Of a stretch of DNA of 64,000 bases, positions 37,159-46,151 are shown one piece after another. The first letter of the stretch is position 1. Each line of letters begins with the position of its first letter. Source of the DNA: Pseudomonas fluorescens (GTDB lineage Bacteria > Pseudomonadota > Gammaproteobacteria > Pseudomonadales > Pseudomonadaceae). The stretch lies in contig NZ_KZ477997.1 of NCBI RefSeq assembly GCF_002837185.1, positions 16,200-80,199 of the forward strand, written 5' to 3'. Under the pieces are notes generated by a model, which did not search any database, had not been told where the DNA came from, and saw nothing but the letters and a program-made list of their open reading frames with translations. The translations under genes and the position numbers were made by a program.

Positions 37159-37365
37159 TGTGAGAGGGGGCTTGCCCTAATGTCAGTCAGTCAAGCGTAC
37201 ACCGCTGTCTGTAGGAGCGAGCTTGCTCGCGAGAAACTCACAGGCACCGCGTTCATTCAGAAAGCACGCGTTATCGTTGAGGTTTTTCGCGAGCAAGAGC
37301 TAGGCGCCCCCCTCGCTCCTACAATAAGCCTTAACTGACTGGCATCAGGGCAAGCCCCCTCCCAC
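37159..37365. repeat. Nested REPINs, second locus
   Basis: Outer arms TGTGAGAGGGGGCTTGCC (37159) and GGCAAGCCCCCTCCCAC (to 37365) enclose the same inner REPIN as at 26012-26111, here at 37210-37323. The inner right arm carries a 14-base insertion (AGCTAGGCGCCCCC, 37298-37311). Confidence 0.88.
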
Positions 37366-37385
37366 CTATTTTGACCGAGGTGATC

Positions 37386-39002
37386 TTAGAAGATGTAGTC
37401 GGTGCTGATGAAGCTCGAGTCACGGTTGCGCAGGATCTCGCTGAGCAACGCCTTGTTGCTCTCCTGGAACTTGGTCGCCACCAGGGTGCGGATCGAGAAC
37501 ACGCGCAGCGCGTCATGTACCGACAACGTACCCTCGGCCGAGTTCTTGCGCCCGTTGAAGGGGAAGGTGTCCGGCCCGCGCTGGCACTGGGCGTTGATGT
37601 TGATCCGGCCGACCTGGTTGGCGAAGGTATCCACCAGTCGACCGACCTCAACCGCGTTGGTGCCGAACAGGCTCAATTGCTGGCCGAAGTCCGAGTCCAG
37701 TACGTAGTCGATCACCGTCTCCAGGTCACGGTAGGGCACGATCGGCACCACGGGGCCGAATTGTTCTTCGTGGTACACGCGCATCTGCGGGTTCACCGGG
37801 TACAGCACTGCCGGATAGAAGAATGACCCACGGCTTGCACCGCCGTTGGCATTCACCACCCGGGCGCCGTGCTGCGCGGCATCGGCCACCAGGTCATTGA
37901 GGTAATCCACCTTGCCCACTTCCGGCAGCGGGGTCAGCGCCACGCCGTCATCCCAGGGCATGCCGGGCTTGAGCGTCGCCAGCCTGGCGTTGAATTTTTC
38001 GATAAAGCTGTCGACCACGTCCTCATGCACAAACAGGATCTTCAGGGCAGTGCAGCGCTGGCCGTTGAACGACAGCGAGCCGGTGAGCGCTTCGCTGACC
38101 GCATTGTCGAGATCGACCTCGGGCAGCACGATGCCCGGGTTTTTCGCATCCAGGCCCAATGCGGCGCGCAGACGGTGGGGTTTTGGATGCAGTTTTTTCA
38201 GGTCGCTGGCGGCCTTGTTGGTGCCGATGAACGCAAAGATGTCGATCTTGCCGCTGGCCATCAGCGCGCTCACGGTTTCGCGGCCGCTGCCATAGATCAC
38301 GTTGATCACCCCGGCCGGGAAGCTGTCGCGGAACGCCTCCAGCAACGGGCGGATCAACAGCACGCCGAGCTTGGCCGGCTTGAATACCACGGTATTGCCC
38401 ATGATCAGCGCCGGGATCAGCGTGGTGAACGTTTCGTTCAGCGGGTAGTTGTAAGGTCCCATGCACAGCGCCACGCCCAGGGGCACGCGGCGGATTTGCC
38501 CAAGGGTGTCCTGCTCCAGCTCGAAGCGGCTGCTGCGGCGGTCGAGCTCCTTGAGGGCATTGATGGTGTCGGTGATGTAGTCGCAGGTGCGGTCGAACTC
38601 TTTCTGTGAGTCCTTGAGGTTCTTGCCGATCTCCCACATCAACAGCTTGACCACCGCGTCGCGCTGTTCGCGCATGCGCCGCAGGAAGGCTTCCACGTGT
38701 TGGATGCGCTCGGCCACGCGCAGGGTCGGCCACTCTCCCTGGCCCCGGTCATAGGCGCGCACGGCGGCGTCGAGGGCGCTGAGGGCGGTTTCGGCGTCCA
38801 GCAGCGGCGTGCTGCCGATGTGCACGCGTTCGTCGCCCAGTTGCACAGGGCTTTGCACGCGCGCCAGCGGGCCATTCCACACCCGCAACTGGCCATCGAC
38901 CAGGTAATCACGCTGTTCAATCGGCGCCGCCAAGCGAAATTGTTCGGGAATCTCTGCGGTGGAGGCAGGAAACAGCTGGGTGAGCAGGTTGCTGGTGGTC
39001 AT
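37386..39002 (-). CDS. gapN: NADP-dependent glyceraldehyde-3-phosphate dehydrogenase
   Basis: A 538-residue non-phosphorylating aldehyde dehydrogenase that oxidises glyceraldehyde-3-phosphate to 3-phosphoglycerate and makes NADPH. Visible are GPYNYPLNE (182-190), the cofactor region FKPAKLGVL, and the catalytic cysteine Cys317 in SFNGQRCTA. The usual ELGG block is replaced by ALGLDAKNPGIV, typical for this bacterial GapN group. A much longer frame exists upstream to 39629 but lies antisense to the peroxidase gene; ATG 39002 (MTTSNLLTQLFP) fits the family start. Monocistronic by context, transcribed away from the DyP gene. Confidence 0.9.
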   Translation of the reverse strand: MTTSNLLTQLFPASTAEIPEQFRLAAPIEQRDYLVDGQLRVWNGPLARVQSPVQLGDERVHIGSTPLLDAETALSALDAAVRAYDRGQGEWPTLRVAERIQHVEAFLRRMREQRDAVVKLLMWEIGKNLKDSQKEFDRTCDYITDTINALKELDRRSSRFELEQDTLGQIRRVPLGVALCMGPYNYPLNETFTTLIPALIMGNTVVFKPAKLGVLLIRPLLEAFRDSFPAGVINVIYGSGRETVSALMASGKIDIFAFIGTNKAASDLKKLHPKPHRLRAALGLDAKNPGIVLPEVDLDNAVSEALTGSLSFNGQRCTALKILFVHEDVVDSFIEKFNARLATLKPGMPWDDGVALTPLPEVGKVDYLNDLVADAAQHGARVVNANGGASRGSFFYPAVLYPVNPQMRVYHEEQFGPVVPIVPYRDLETVIDYVLDSDFGQQLSLFGTNAVEVGRLVDTFANQVGRININAQCQRGPDTFPFNGRKNSAEGTLSVHDALRVFSIRTLVATKFQESNKALLSEILRNRDSSFISTDYIF

Positions 39003-39140
39003 GTCGCTACCCCTGGAATAGTTGCAAATCATGACTAGAGAGTCACCCATACAAGGGCTCTGTGGCAAGGCTTGCGCGCTTTCTCCTGCGCATTCAGGGT
39101 GCTTCGGGATAAACTGCGCGGCTTTCTTGAAGGAGTTCAC

Positions 39141-40016
39141 ATGAGTCAGTACCAGCCGGGCATTCTTGCCGCACCAGTGCCGTTGCAGGCACGCCATCTG
39201 TTTTTTGCCCTCGAGTCCCAGGATGCCTTGCCTGCTGCGCTGGACGCGCTGGTGCAGTTGACGGATTCGGCGGCGGTGGTCGGTTTCGGTAAGCCTCTGG
39301 TAAGCGCGCTGGGCGCAGGCATCGAAGGGCTGCGCAGCTTCCCGGCCATCAGCGGCCCGGGTGCGCACAACCCGTCCACTCAGCAGGCTCTGTGGGTATG
39401 GTTGCATGGCGTGGACCGTGGTGAATTGCTGTTGCGCAGCCGCGCGTTCGAAAAAGCCCTGGCGCCGGCGTTGCGTCTGGTACAGATGACCGAAGGCTTT
39501 CGCTACAAGACCGGTTTCGACTTGACCGACTATGAAGACGGCACCGAGAACCCTCACGACGATGCGGCCGTGGAAGCGGCCTTCACAGACAGCGGCGCCA
39601 GCTTCGCCGCCATCCAGCAGTGGCAGCACGACCTCGACGGTTTCGCTGCGCTACCGGCCCAGGAGCGCGACCACATCATCGGCCGCCGCCATGGCGACAA
39701 CGAAGAGCTCGACGACGCCCCCGACTCGGCCCATACCAAGCGCACCGCGCAGGAAAGCTTCACCCCGCAGGCGTTCGTGGTACGTCGTTCGATGCCATGG
39801 GCCGAGAACGGCCAGGCGGGGCTGATGTTTCTCGCCTTCGGCCATTCCTTCGACGCATTCGAAGCGCAACTGCGCCGTATGAGTGGACTGGAAGACGGGA
39901 TTGTCGATGGTTTATATCGCATCAGCACACCGTTGACCGGTGGCTATTATTGGTGTCCGCCTTTGAAAGAAGGGTATCTGGACCTCAGCGCGATCACACC
40001 GGCAATGCCGCTCTGA
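39141..40016 (+). CDS. Dye-decolorising (DyP-type) heme peroxidase
   Basis: A 291-residue cytoplasmic-type DyP peroxidase. The GxxDG-type motif is present as DLTDYEDGTENP (Asp133), and the heme-ligand region IIGRRHGDNEELDDAPDSAH ends at His198, with a downstream arginine (RRSMPW) as the distal residue. Family members reduce H2O2 with dyes, lignin fragments or unknown physiological partners. AGGAG precedes ATG 39141. No Tat signal is visible, and no encapsulin gene is adjacent. Confidence 0.93.
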   Translation: MSQYQPGILAAPVPLQARHLFFALESQDALPAALDALVQLTDSAAVVGFGKPLVSALGAGIEGLRSFPAISGPGAHNPSTQQALWVWLHGVDRGELLLRSRAFEKALAPALRLVQMTEGFRYKTGFDLTDYEDGTENPHDDAAVEAAFTDSGASFAAIQQWQHDLDGFAALPAQERDHIIGRRHGDNEELDDAPDSAHTKRTAQESFTPQAFVVRRSMPWAENGQAGLMFLAFGHSFDAFEAQLRRMSGLEDGIVDGLYRISTPLTGGYYWCPPLKEGYLDLSAITPAMPL

Positions 40017-40109
40017 CGGTGCCTGCCCGCCCCACGGGCACCCTGGAACTGAGCTGAGACCGCTGGCCACTTAACAGCGACCTCAGCAAACTTCCAGGAG
40101 AACCCAATC

Positions 40110-40496
40110 ATGATGATCTCACGCATTTCCGTGAATGTTTCACCGCCACAGCCGGCCCCCAACGATTACTCGAAAATGTCGGACTCGGGTCTGGCCAAGG
40201 CATTTGGCGACAACTTCCAGGCGTTCAAGCACCCGACGACCCCGAATGCAACCACGGATAAAATCCGTGAAGTGGCGGGACGTTCGCTGACCGGCGACGC
40301 GCACAAAGATAATGAAACCCAACTGGCCCGCGAAGTGCTCAAGCGTGACAACGTCTTGAAAGCGCTGGATTCAGTGGATGACAACGGCAAGCGCGACGGC
40401 GTGATCGGCCCCTGGAATCCGAAGATGGCGGCTGATCAGTTAGCCTGTAATTGCCGCACGAACCCGCCCAGTACCACGCTTCAAATCACCTATTGA
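40110..40496 (+). CDS. Small hypothetical protein with EF-hand-like loop
   Basis: A 128-residue soluble protein that I do not recognise. It starts MMISRISVNVSPPQ, has a helical middle (LAKAFGDNFQAF, LAREVLKRDNVLKALDSV) and an acidic loop DSVDDNGKRDGVIG that loosely resembles an EF-hand or dockerin-type Ca2+ loop. The tail contains two cysteines (LACNCR). A ribosome site (CCAGGAGAA) precedes ATG 40110. No signal peptide. Ser/Pro/Asn-rich N-termini without a signal are seen in type III secreted proteins, but nothing else supports that here. Confidence 0.6.
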   Translation: MMISRISVNVSPPQPAPNDYSKMSDSGLAKAFGDNFQAFKHPTTPNATTDKIREVAGRSLTGDAHKDNETQLAREVLKRDNVLKALDSVDDNGKRDGVIGPWNPKMAADQLACNCRTNPPSTTLQITY

Positions 40497-40612
40497 GCCG
40501 GGCCTGGCCAGCCCTTGGCAACATGAAAACAATGACAGCCAGGCGAACGAACGCTGAAAAAAATCCGCACTGGCCGTAATCTAGGCTCCCTTGCCACCTG
40601 TGCGGATTGTTC

Positions 40613-41977
40613 ATGTCTCCTGTTGCCGATGGGCTGCCCCTCGATAAACGCTTACCGGCCGTGATTGCCCTGTCCTTGGGGATCGGCATGGCGACGCTGG
40701 ACACTGCTATCGTCAATACCGCCTTGCCGACGCTGGCAGAGGGCATCGGTACTGACTCGGCTTCGGTGATCTGGGTGGTCAACGCCTACCAGCTGGCGAT
40801 AATCGCAACAGTGCTGCCGTTTGCATCGCTGAGCGATGTGCTGGGGCATCGCCGCGTGTACCTCGGCGGGTTGCTGCTGTTCATTGTCTCGTCTTTATTG
40901 TGCGGGCTCGCCGATTCGCTGTTGACCCTCACCGCCGCGCGGGTGGCGCAGGGCCTGGGGGCGGCCGCGCTGATGAGCGTCAACACCGCCTTGCTGCGGC
41001 ATATCTACCCGGCGAAAATGCTCGGGCGTGGGCTGGGCTATAACTCGCTGGTGGTGGGGCTGGCGTTCACCCTGGGGCCCACTGCCGCATCGGCGATTCT
41101 CTCAGTGGCCAGTTGGCATTGGCTGTACCTGATCAATGTGCCACTCGGGCTGCTGGCCTTGAGCCTGGGCCTGCGCTCGTTACCGACGCTGCCGATCACC
41201 GGGCACGCTTTTGATCGGTTGGCGGCGCTGTTATGTGCCGGGTTGTTCGCCTTGCTGGTCCTGGGCTTGGGCGCCGCCGTGCATGGCGCACAGGGCGCAC
41301 TGACCCTGGGACTGATCGCGCTGGCGCTGGTGTTCGGCGCTTTACTGCTGCGCCGCGAGGCCGGGCATCCGGCGCCAATGCTGGCGGTGGACTTGTTCAA
41401 GCGCCCGGTATTTGCGTTGTCTTCGCTGACGGCGATCTGTGCCTTCAGTGCCCAGGGCCTGGCATTTGTCGCATTGCCGTTCCTGTTGCAGTCGGCGCTG
41501 GGCCACACCCAGGTGGAGACCGGCTTTCTGATGACGCCGTGGCCGGCCGTGGTGGCGGTCATGGCCCTGGTGGCGGGACGCCTGGCTGACCGCGTGTCAC
41601 TGGGCCTGCTGTGCGGCATTGGCTTGTTGATGCTCAGTGTCGGCATGGCAGCGCTGGCGACCTTGAGCACTGATGCCTCGGCATTCGATATCGGCTGGCG
41701 CATGGCCTTGTGTGGCGCCGGCTTCGGCTTTTTCCAGTCGCCCAATCTCAAGGCGCTGATGACCAGCGCACCTTTGGCGCGCAGCGGCGGGGCCAGTGGC
41801 ATCGTGGCGATCTCGCGGCTGCTGGGCCAGACACTGGGCGCCTCGTTGGTCGCCTTGTGTTTTCATCTGTTCGTGGACAGTGGCCCAGCCTGCGCATTGT
41901 GGCTGGGTTGTGGGTTCGCGCTGATCGGCGCTGTCGCCAGTGGCCTGCGTTTATTGCCCCATAAACGAACGGCTTAG
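40613..41977 (+). CDS. MFS multidrug exporter (DHA2 type)
   Basis: A 454-residue permease with about 14 hydrophobic helices. The helix 1 motif LDTAIVNTALPTLAEGIG, motif A-like LSDVLGHRRVYLGGLL after helix 2 and motif C-like GPTAASAILSVASWHWLY are typical of EmrB/SmvA-like proton-driven drug exporters. ATG 40613 is chosen over TTG 40607. It appears to be a single gene. Confidence 0.9.
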   Translation: MSPVADGLPLDKRLPAVIALSLGIGMATLDTAIVNTALPTLAEGIGTDSASVIWVVNAYQLAIIATVLPFASLSDVLGHRRVYLGGLLLFIVSSLLCGLADSLLTLTAARVAQGLGAAALMSVNTALLRHIYPAKMLGRGLGYNSLVVGLAFTLGPTAASAILSVASWHWLYLINVPLGLLALSLGLRSLPTLPITGHAFDRLAALLCAGLFALLVLGLGAAVHGAQGALTLGLIALALVFGALLLRREAGHPAPMLAVDLFKRPVFALSSLTAICAFSAQGLAFVALPFLLQSALGHTQVETGFLMTPWPAVVAVMALVAGRLADRVSLGLLCGIGLLMLSVGMAALATLSTDASAFDIGWRMALCGAGFGFFQSPNLKALMTSAPLARSGGASGIVAISRLLGQTLGASLVALCFHLFVDSGPACALWLGCGFALIGAVASGLRLLPHKRTA

Positions 41978-42004
41978 CGCGTGTGGCTGGCGCACATGCA
42001 GTGC

Positions 42005-42526
42005 TCAGCGGTTTTTAAGGCTCTCCAGCCAAGCCGGATCGAGACGGGTTTGTTCGGTATCGATCCCCAACGCGTGCATCCTGGCCTTGTGTGCCTGGAC
42101 CTCACCCACCAGTTGCGCCTGGGCGCTGGAGTTGGCATCCAGGGCATGCATCTGCGTCAGCGCCAAGTGGTAGAAACGCAACACTTTGATAGCGTTCGGG
42201 TCATCGGCCTGTACCCGTTCGCTGACCTTGTGCATCACATTGGTCACGCTCATCAGGCTGCGCTTGAGCTGCCAGCCGTATACCGCCGGTGCCAGCCAAG
42301 CCTGGCCCCAGAAGGGGCCGCGCACCAGAGCGAGGGTGATCAACACCCCGGCAAACACCCCGCCGACATTGAAGCGCACGTTATCACCCCCCGGTTCACC
42401 GAACAGCATCACCGCCAGGCTCGACAACAACATGGCCAGGGCGAGGAATACCACGGCGACGATCAGCGTGCTGCGGCGGGTTTGTTTTCGATAAAGGACG
42501 GGGTCACAGGGTTTGAGTTCGAACAT
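42005..42526 (-). CDS. DUF3087-type membrane protein
   Basis: A 173-residue protein with two hydrophobic helices near the N-terminus (about 19-45 and 55-75) and a soluble helical C-terminal half. It resembles the DUF3087 family of unknown function (MFELKPCDPVLYRKQTRRS start). The frame is open further upstream to 42799, but ATG 42526 starts the conserved part. It is divergent from the two small genes at 42641 and 42835. Confidence 0.78.
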   Translation of the reverse strand: MFELKPCDPVLYRKQTRRSTLIVAVVFLALAMLLSSLAVMLFGEPGGDNVRFNVGGVFAGVLITLALVRGPFWGQAWLAPAVYGWQLKRSLMSVTNVMHKVSERVQADDPNAIKVLRFYHLALTQMHALDANSSAQAQLVGEVQAHKARMHALGIDTEQTRLDPAWLESLKNR

Positions 42527-42640
42527 TCGGGTCAGGTCTCCAGCACGGGCGTGCATCTTCTCATGCTTGAAGCAATCAAGTTGAACGATGCCCAGCGGTG
42601 TTTCCTCTAAACCCTTGAAGTCACCATGAGGTAAGCCATC

Positions 42641-42820
42641 ATGTCCGAACACAAGCAACCGCCGCCTGGCACGCCCAATCCTGATCGCACGCCCGGTGAA
42701 GAGGAGCGCGATAACGATGCACTGCGCCCCAACGACCCGGCCGAGCGCCAGGACAACGACGACGTGGAGCAGGTCGAACACGACCTGGAAAACCTCCACG
42801 ACAAAGCCCGCCCGCTGTAA
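42641..42820 (+). CDS. Small acidic hypothetical protein (59 aa)
   Basis: An uninterrupted frame from ATG 42641 to TAA 42820 encodes 59 residues, Pro-, Asp- and Glu-rich, starting MSEHKQPPPGTPNPD and ending NLHDKARPL. It looks disordered, with a short C-terminal helix (VEQVEHDLENLHDKA). AGGTAAG lies upstream. The next small gene follows 14 bases later. No function is known to me. Confidence 0.65.
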   Translation: MSEHKQPPPGTPNPDRTPGEEERDNDALRPNDPAERQDNDDVEQVEHDLENLHDKARPL

Positions 42821-42834
42821 GCAAGGAGGTCTGT

Positions 42835-43029
42835 ATGAGCAATCCCCCGAATGGCCCGCGCTCCGACGAACACGCCACTGGCAAAGATGAGCTGGGATTC
42901 GATCCCGATTCGCCGGAGGCGTCTGACCCGCAGGTCGATCCCATCGGCCCCGCCATTGCGCCGCTGGATAAGCAAAAGCAACCGGAAAAAAAGCCGCCCT
43001 ACGATCCGTTGGGCGACTTGAAGAAGTAA
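42835..43029 (+). CDS. Small hypothetical protein (64 aa)
   Basis: Encodes 64 residues rich in Pro, Asp and Lys (MSNPPNGPRSDEHATGKDEL, ending YDPLGDLKK), probably disordered. A very strong ribosome site (AAGGAGG) precedes ATG 42835, and a clear terminator follows the stop. Together with the preceding gene it forms a small two-gene unit. Function unknown. Confidence 0.7.
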   Translation: MSNPPNGPRSDEHATGKDELGFDPDSPEASDPQVDPIGPAIAPLDKQKQPEKKPPYDPLGDLKK

Positions 43030-43032
43030 ACC

Positions 43033-43060
43033 AAGCCCCGCACTGTGCGGGGCTTTGTTT
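43033..43060 (+). terminator. Intrinsic terminator
   Basis: AGCCCCGC (43034-43041) and GCGGGGCT (43047-43054) form the stem, followed by TTGTTT. It ends the two-gene small-protein unit. Confidence 0.85.
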
Positions 43061-43295
43061 ATTTTGGAGGGTTCCAGCTCACATCGGTGATGCCGTATTT
43101 TTCCGCCCAGGGCCGGGTGGTTTTTTTCACCTGTTCGTGCCCCACGCGGCCGATGCGGCTGACGTGCGCAATATCGGCATCGACGGCCGCCCAATGCCAG
43201 GCTTCGGTGCTGTTCATCACCTCGGCGCGCACTACAAAAGACTTGGGTTTACCGTGCAGCTGGTAGTTGATGGTGTAGATTTTTGCGGTACTCAT
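43059..43295 (-). CDS. Small conserved hypothetical (DUF6555-like)
   Basis: A 78-residue soluble protein (MSTAKIYTINYQLHGKPKSF start, WAEKYGITDVSWNPPK end) similar to a small Pseudomonas family of unknown function. ATG 43295 is used because the frame further upstream reads through promoter sequence. It is preceded by GGAGGC on the minus strand. Confidence 0.7.
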   Translation of the reverse strand: MSTAKIYTINYQLHGKPKSFVVRAEVMNSTEAWHWAAVDADIAHVSRIGRVGHEQVKKTTRPWAEKYGITDVSWNPPK

Positions 43296-43630
43296 GTTGC
43301 CTCCCTGTCTTGTTATAGATGGATAGGCAGCCACGCGTAAAGGTTCATTCAAAATGACAATTCGCACGGACGCGCGGCATAGTGACGCATTCAGTCCGCG
43401 CCCAGGGAACGCATCATGACGGTGCTCATCCATTCGGCTGCCGGATCATGCGCAATTGCGCAGGGTGCATGAGGGGGTGCTCAGGGCCGATTGCGAAAAG
43501 TCTTGAGTTAGAGCCTTCGCTGAACCGTTTTTTCTCCATTTTGGTGCAAATTCGTTCGAACTTTTTGCTGACGCCAATGTTCGAACCGATTCCTGAATAC
43601 TTTGCCCACTCAAAAATGGAGATGTAAACG
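43296..43630. promoter_or_regulatory. Divergent intergenic region with two GTTCGAAC sites
   Basis: No gene is supported. Two perfect copies of the 8-base palindrome GTTCGAAC occur at 43554-43561 and 43579-43586, 25 bases apart (start to start), 45-70 bases before the outer-membrane protein start. They look like a paired operator for that gene. The rest shows only ordinary promoter-like AT-rich stretches. Confidence 0.5.
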
Positions 43631-44383
43631 ATGTCCAAACTATTCGGAAAATTCCTCAAGAACGCCTCGTGGCTGGCCCTGGTGGCGTCGCCAACCGCGG
43701 TGTTCGCTGCACCGTCGACCGACCCGATTTCCACTTTCGGGATCCTCGGCAGCTATAACGACTTCAAACTCGAAGGCGGTAGCGAGAGCGACAAGGACCA
43801 CATGCCCGAGGCGGGCCTGTTCTACAACTTCGGTAATAAGCTTACCGCCGAATCCGGCTTCATCTACCAGGCCGGTATCGAAGCCAAGTACGGCGAAAAG
43901 AGCGATAACAAGCTCAAGGAAGGCCAGGCCGACCTCGATCTCGGCTGGCGCGCCGCGCTGGATGCGCGCAACTTCGTCGACGTGATCGTCGGCGGTGGCT
44001 ACACCTGGACGCGTTATGAGCCGGACACCAACGGCTACGACCTGAAGCTCACCAACAAGTCACCGTTCGCCAAGGCTGCCCTGGGCTACAACCATCAGTT
44101 CGATGACATGACCCTGCGCGTTGAAGCCGGCGCCCGTCATACCATCGATGGCCGCGCCAAACTCAAGGTGGACGGCGTCGGCAGCGACAGTGTGGACCTC
44201 AAGGACCGCACCAACCCTTATGCCGAAGTCAGCCTGCTGATGAACCAGAAGGGCAACTTGCCGGTGATGGCGGGCTTGTACTACACCCGTACCGAATACA
44301 AGCTCGATGACGACTCCTATGTAGCCGACAACACCAAGCTCAAGCGTGATGAGTATGGTTTCAAGGTTGGTATCGCGTTCTGA
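43631..44383 (+). CDS. Outer-membrane beta-barrel protein
   Basis: A 250-residue protein with a signal peptide (residues 1-26, KNASWLALVASPTAVFA, cleavage before APST) and alternating beta-strand pattern ending in an aromatic C-terminus (GFKVGIAF), typical of barrels inserted by BAM. About ten strands can be traced (for example FIYQAGIEAKYG, VDVIVGGGYTWTRYE, YAEVSLLMNQKGN). It resembles small OmpA-type or porin-like barrels; cargo unknown. ATG 43631 has GGAGATG upstream, and a strong terminator follows. Confidence 0.82.
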   Translation: MSKLFGKFLKNASWLALVASPTAVFAAPSTDPISTFGILGSYNDFKLEGGSESDKDHMPEAGLFYNFGNKLTAESGFIYQAGIEAKYGEKSDNKLKEGQADLDLGWRAALDARNFVDVIVGGGYTWTRYEPDTNGYDLKLTNKSPFAKAALGYNHQFDDMTLRVEAGARHTIDGRAKLKVDGVGSDSVDLKDRTNPYAEVSLLMNQKGNLPVMAGLYYTRTEYKLDDDSYVADNTKLKRDEYGFKVGIAF

Positions 44384-44397
44384 CGCCGTTGCACTGT

Positions 44398-44431
44398 AAA
44401 AAACGCCCCGAACATTCGGGGCGTTTTTTTT
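44398..44431. terminator. Strong bidirectional terminator
   Basis: ACGCCCCGAA (44403-44412) pairs with TTCGGGGCGT (44415-44424) over a 2-base gap, flanked by A5 on the left and T8 on the right. It ends the outer-membrane barrel gene. Confidence 0.92.
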
Positions 44432-44518
44432 GGGGCTTTTGCAGCTCAGCCCAGAGCGGCAAGTTGCGCCACGGTCTCGGGAAAACGCGCTACCAGCCGT
44501 ATCAGCCCGTTCAGGCGC

Positions 44519-44585
44519 CTTCGCGGGCAAGCCCGCTCGCACATTTGGAATGCATACCCCTGTGGGAGTGGGCTTGCCCGCGAAG
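44519..44585. repeat. REP pair, variant family
   Basis: TTCGCGGGCAAGCCCGCTCG (from 44519) and its inverse TGTGGGAGTGGGCTTGCCCG (44561 to 44585) form a pair with the heads facing inward, a different orientation and sequence class from the main REPIN family here. Confidence 0.8.
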
Positions 44586-44630
44586 ACGATAGTGGTTGCA
44601 CTGCATCTCTATTGTTTCCCTCTGAGACGC

Positions 44631-44661
44631 AAAAACGGCGCCCAAAGGCGCCGTTCTTTTT
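44631..44661 (-). terminator. nuo operon terminator
   Basis: ACGGCGCC (44635-44642) and GGCGCCGT (44647-44654) form a stem. On the minus strand it is followed by TTTTT, about 20-50 bases after the nuoN stop. T-rich on both sides, so it may work in both directions. Confidence 0.88.
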
Positions 44662-44680
44662 ACTGCATCAACCTAAGCGA

Positions 44681-46144
44681 TCAAACCCCCAGCACCGCAT
44701 GCTGCACCAGGGTGAGCAACGGTTGCGGGTACACGCCCAGGAAGAACGCGAGCAGGGCGATGGCCAGCAGCATCACGCCACCGGCTTTCTGTTCCCAATG
44801 CAGCTCGGCATCCACACGGCGCAGGTTCGGCTCGATCAGGTACAGGGTGACCATCACGCGCAGGTAATAGAACACGCCGATGGCGCTGCCCAGTACCAGG
44901 GACGCCACCAACCACCACTCGTGGGCCTCGACGCCGGTGGCGACGATGTAGAACTTGCCGATAAAGCCGGCAGTCAGCGGGATACCCGCCAGGGACAGCA
45001 TCATCACGGTCAGCACGGCGGTCAGGTACGGACGGCGCCAGAACAGGCCGCGGTATTCGTACAGGGCGTCGGCATCACGGCCCTTGTACGGCGAGGACAT
45101 CAGCGTGATCACACCGAATGCGCCGAGGCTGGTGATCACGTAGGTGACCAGGTACACGCCGATGGCTTCCACGGCCAGGCCTTTGCTCGCCACCAGGGCG
45201 ATCAGCAGGTAGCCGAAGTGGGCGATAGACGAATAACCCAGCAGACGCTTGAGATTGTTCTGGGTCAGCGCCAGCAGGTTGCCGAACAGGATCGACGCAA
45301 TGGCGATCACGGTCAGCACGTTGCTCAGCACACCGGTGTTGGCGGCAGGCGAGATCTGGAACAGACGCACCATCACCGCAAACACGGCAACCTTGGACGC
45401 CGTGGCCAGGAACGCAGCCACTGGCGCCGGGGCGCCTTCGTACACGTCCGGGGTCCACAGGTGGAAGGGTACCAGCGACAGCTTGAACGCCAGGCCGATC
45501 AGCATCATCGCCAGGCCCAACTGGGCGATTGGCGCAGGGCTGTTGGTGGCGGCCAGGGCGTGGCCGATACCGGTGAAGCTCAGGCTGCCGGCTTCGGCGT
45601 AGAGCAGGGCCATACCGAACAACAGGAACGCGGAACCGGCGGCCGACAGCACCATGTACTTGATGCCGGCTTCCAGGGAGCGCTTGTTGAAGAAGGCATA
45701 CGCCACCAGGCCGTAGGTCGGGATCGACAGCAGTTCCAGGCCGATGAACAGGCCGGCCAGGTGCTGTGCGCTGACCAGCACGATACCGCCGGCCGCAGCC
45801 AGGAGGATCAGCAGGTACAGCTCTTCCTTGTTGCCCGGGTAGCCAGTGCCGCCTTCGCCCAGGTAAGCGTGGGCGAGGGTGACGCAGGCCAGGGTCGCCA
45901 CCAGGATCAGTGCGATGTACAGCAGGGCGAAGTCATCGACCATCATCAACGGCGTAACCGCCAGTGGCGCGACCTTGAGGGCCGGGATGATCGACAGCAG
46001 GGCCAGGTTCAAACCGGCACAGGACAGCAGGAACGTTTGCGAATGATTGCGGCGCCAGGCGATCGCCAGCATCACCACCACAATGGTGAGGCTGGTAATC
46101 AGCAGCGGCGCAAGCGCGATAAAGTGTTGGATCGTGAATTCCAT
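44681..46144 (-). CDS. nuoN: NADH-quinone oxidoreductase subunit N
   Basis: A 487-residue antiporter-like proton-pumping subunit of complex I in the inner membrane, with 14 predicted helices. The conserved helix 5 glutamate lies in [20 protein letters not shown] and the lysines in [20 protein letters not shown] and [11 protein letters not shown] regions. It is the last gene of nuo; ATG 46144 fits the family start and follows nuoM by seven bases. A terminator follows. Confidence 0.97.
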   Translation of the reverse strand: MEFTIQHFIALAPLLITSLTIVVVMLAIAWRRNHSQTFLLSCAGLNLALLSIIPALKVAPLAVTPLMMVDDFALLYIALILVATLACVTLAHAYLGEGGTGYPGNKEELYLLILLAAAGGIVLVSAQHLAGLFIGLELLSIPTYGLVAYAFFNKRSLEAGIKYMVLSAAGSAFLLFGMALLYAEAGSLSFTGIGHALAATNSPAPIAQLGLAMMLIGLAFKLSLVPFHLWTPDVYEGAPAPVAAFLATASKVAVFAVMVRLFQISPAANTGVLSNVLTVIAIASILFGNLLALTQNNLKRLLGYSSIAHFGYLLIALVASKGLAVEAIGVYLVTYVITSLGAFGVITLMSSPYKGRDADALYEYRGLFWRRPYLTAVLTVMMLSLAGIPLTAGFIGKFYIVATGVEAHEWWLVASLVLGSAIGVFYYLRVMVTLYLIEPNLRRVDAELHWEQKAGGVMLLAIALLAFFLGVYPQPLLTLVQHAVLGV

Positions 46145-46151
46145 AGCGCTC

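Noticed and set aside
43426..43734. 102-codon minus-strand frame over the start of the outer-membrane gene
   Set aside because: Crosses the operator-like repeats and the barrel signal peptide; no support.
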